Assembly: GCA_025529335.1 (NCBI GenBank)
Contig: JAMYHX010000498.1
Location: 1-31,261, forward strand
Length of the DNA stretch: 31,261 nt
From: Rhizopus sp. PT2906
Taxonomy: Eukaryota > Mucoromycota > Mucoromycetes > Mucorales > Rhizopodaceae
Direction: 5' to 3'
The notes beneath the pieces were generated by a model. It had not been told where the DNA came from. It worked only from the letters and a program-made list of their open reading frames with translations, and made no database searches. The translations under genes and the position numbers were made by a program. Below are positions 31,100 to 31,261 of the stretch, in pieces; the first letter of the stretch is position 1; the number at the start of each line of letters is the position of its first letter.

Positions 31100-31261
31100 C
31101 ACTATGGGAAAAAACGTGAAAATGGAAATTTTAAAATTTGCAGTTATTTGTTTTTTTAACTAAAATTATTATGAAGTTATATCTTGTAATGATTCACATT
31201 ACATAGCAGTAGTAACTGCATGAATTGTTTCAGTAATTAATCATATAAATACTCAAGCAGA
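31100..31261 (-). mobile_element. MITE-like element, variant copy 4, cut by the window edge
   Basis: Starts CACTATGGGAAAAAACGTGA, the right terminal repeat of the MITE family in inverse orientation, and matches the family for about 80 bp. It then diverges into a segment also present at 7865-7945. The other end is outside the window. It may be a longer relative or a chimeric element. Confidence 0.55.

Noticed and set aside
1..31261. Possible tRNA, rRNA or CRISPR array
   Set aside because: No T-arm-like GTTCRANTC with matching cloverleaf, no rRNA-like block and no regularly spaced identical repeats were found on reading both strands by eye.

Overview
The window looks like nuclear DNA of an early-diverging filamentous fungus, most likely a Mucoromycota/Mucorales species. 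The reasons are very AT-rich intergenic DNA, compact genes with short introns (53-74 nt, GT..AG, CTAAT-like branch sites), pyrimidine-only tracts just upstream of starts, and the gene families present. No operons, tRNA, rRNA or CRISPR array were seen.

Layout. (1) 1133-2826 (+): an intact six-exon gene for a 449-aa protein of no family I can name. (2) 2827-8096: gene-poor repeat territory with a 189-bp MITE-like element and two dispersed repeat families. (3) 8097-9753: a complete Tc1/mariner-type transposon with TA target duplication and 30-bp terminal inverted repeats. Its transposase has two nonsense codons and DD37E catalytic spacing. (4) 9754-14155: a second MITE copy, a 21-bp tandem repeat and a three-copy repeat family, two copies of which form an inverted repeat. 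(5) 14156-15720 (-): decayed coding remnants, including two paralogous blocks resembling blades of a fungal fucose-lectin-like beta-propeller. (6) 16100-18129 (+): an intact five-exon gene (598 aa). Its C-terminal half is recognisably related to the gene at 1133-2826. (7) 18130-21201: mostly empty, microsatellite-rich. (8) 21202-26609: a housekeeping/regulatory block with a TALE homeobox gene (+), a glycogen-targeting PP1 regulatory subunit with RVxF motif and CBM21 domain (+), and a convergent seven-exon WBP11-like splicing-factor gene (-). (9) 26610-31261: gene-poor, with degraded Lys/Asn-rich reading frames, a third MITE copy and a fourth, variant copy running off the window end.

The most interesting items are the two full-length paralogues sharing a W-x-E ... 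D ... E-x-S-G signature, which hints at a diverged PD-(D/E)XK-nuclease-like fold; the MITE-like family; and the DD37E transposon. Exon structures were joined by hand by following reading-frame phase and splice signals; none has transcript support here. Family calls rest on recognised motifs, not on searches.
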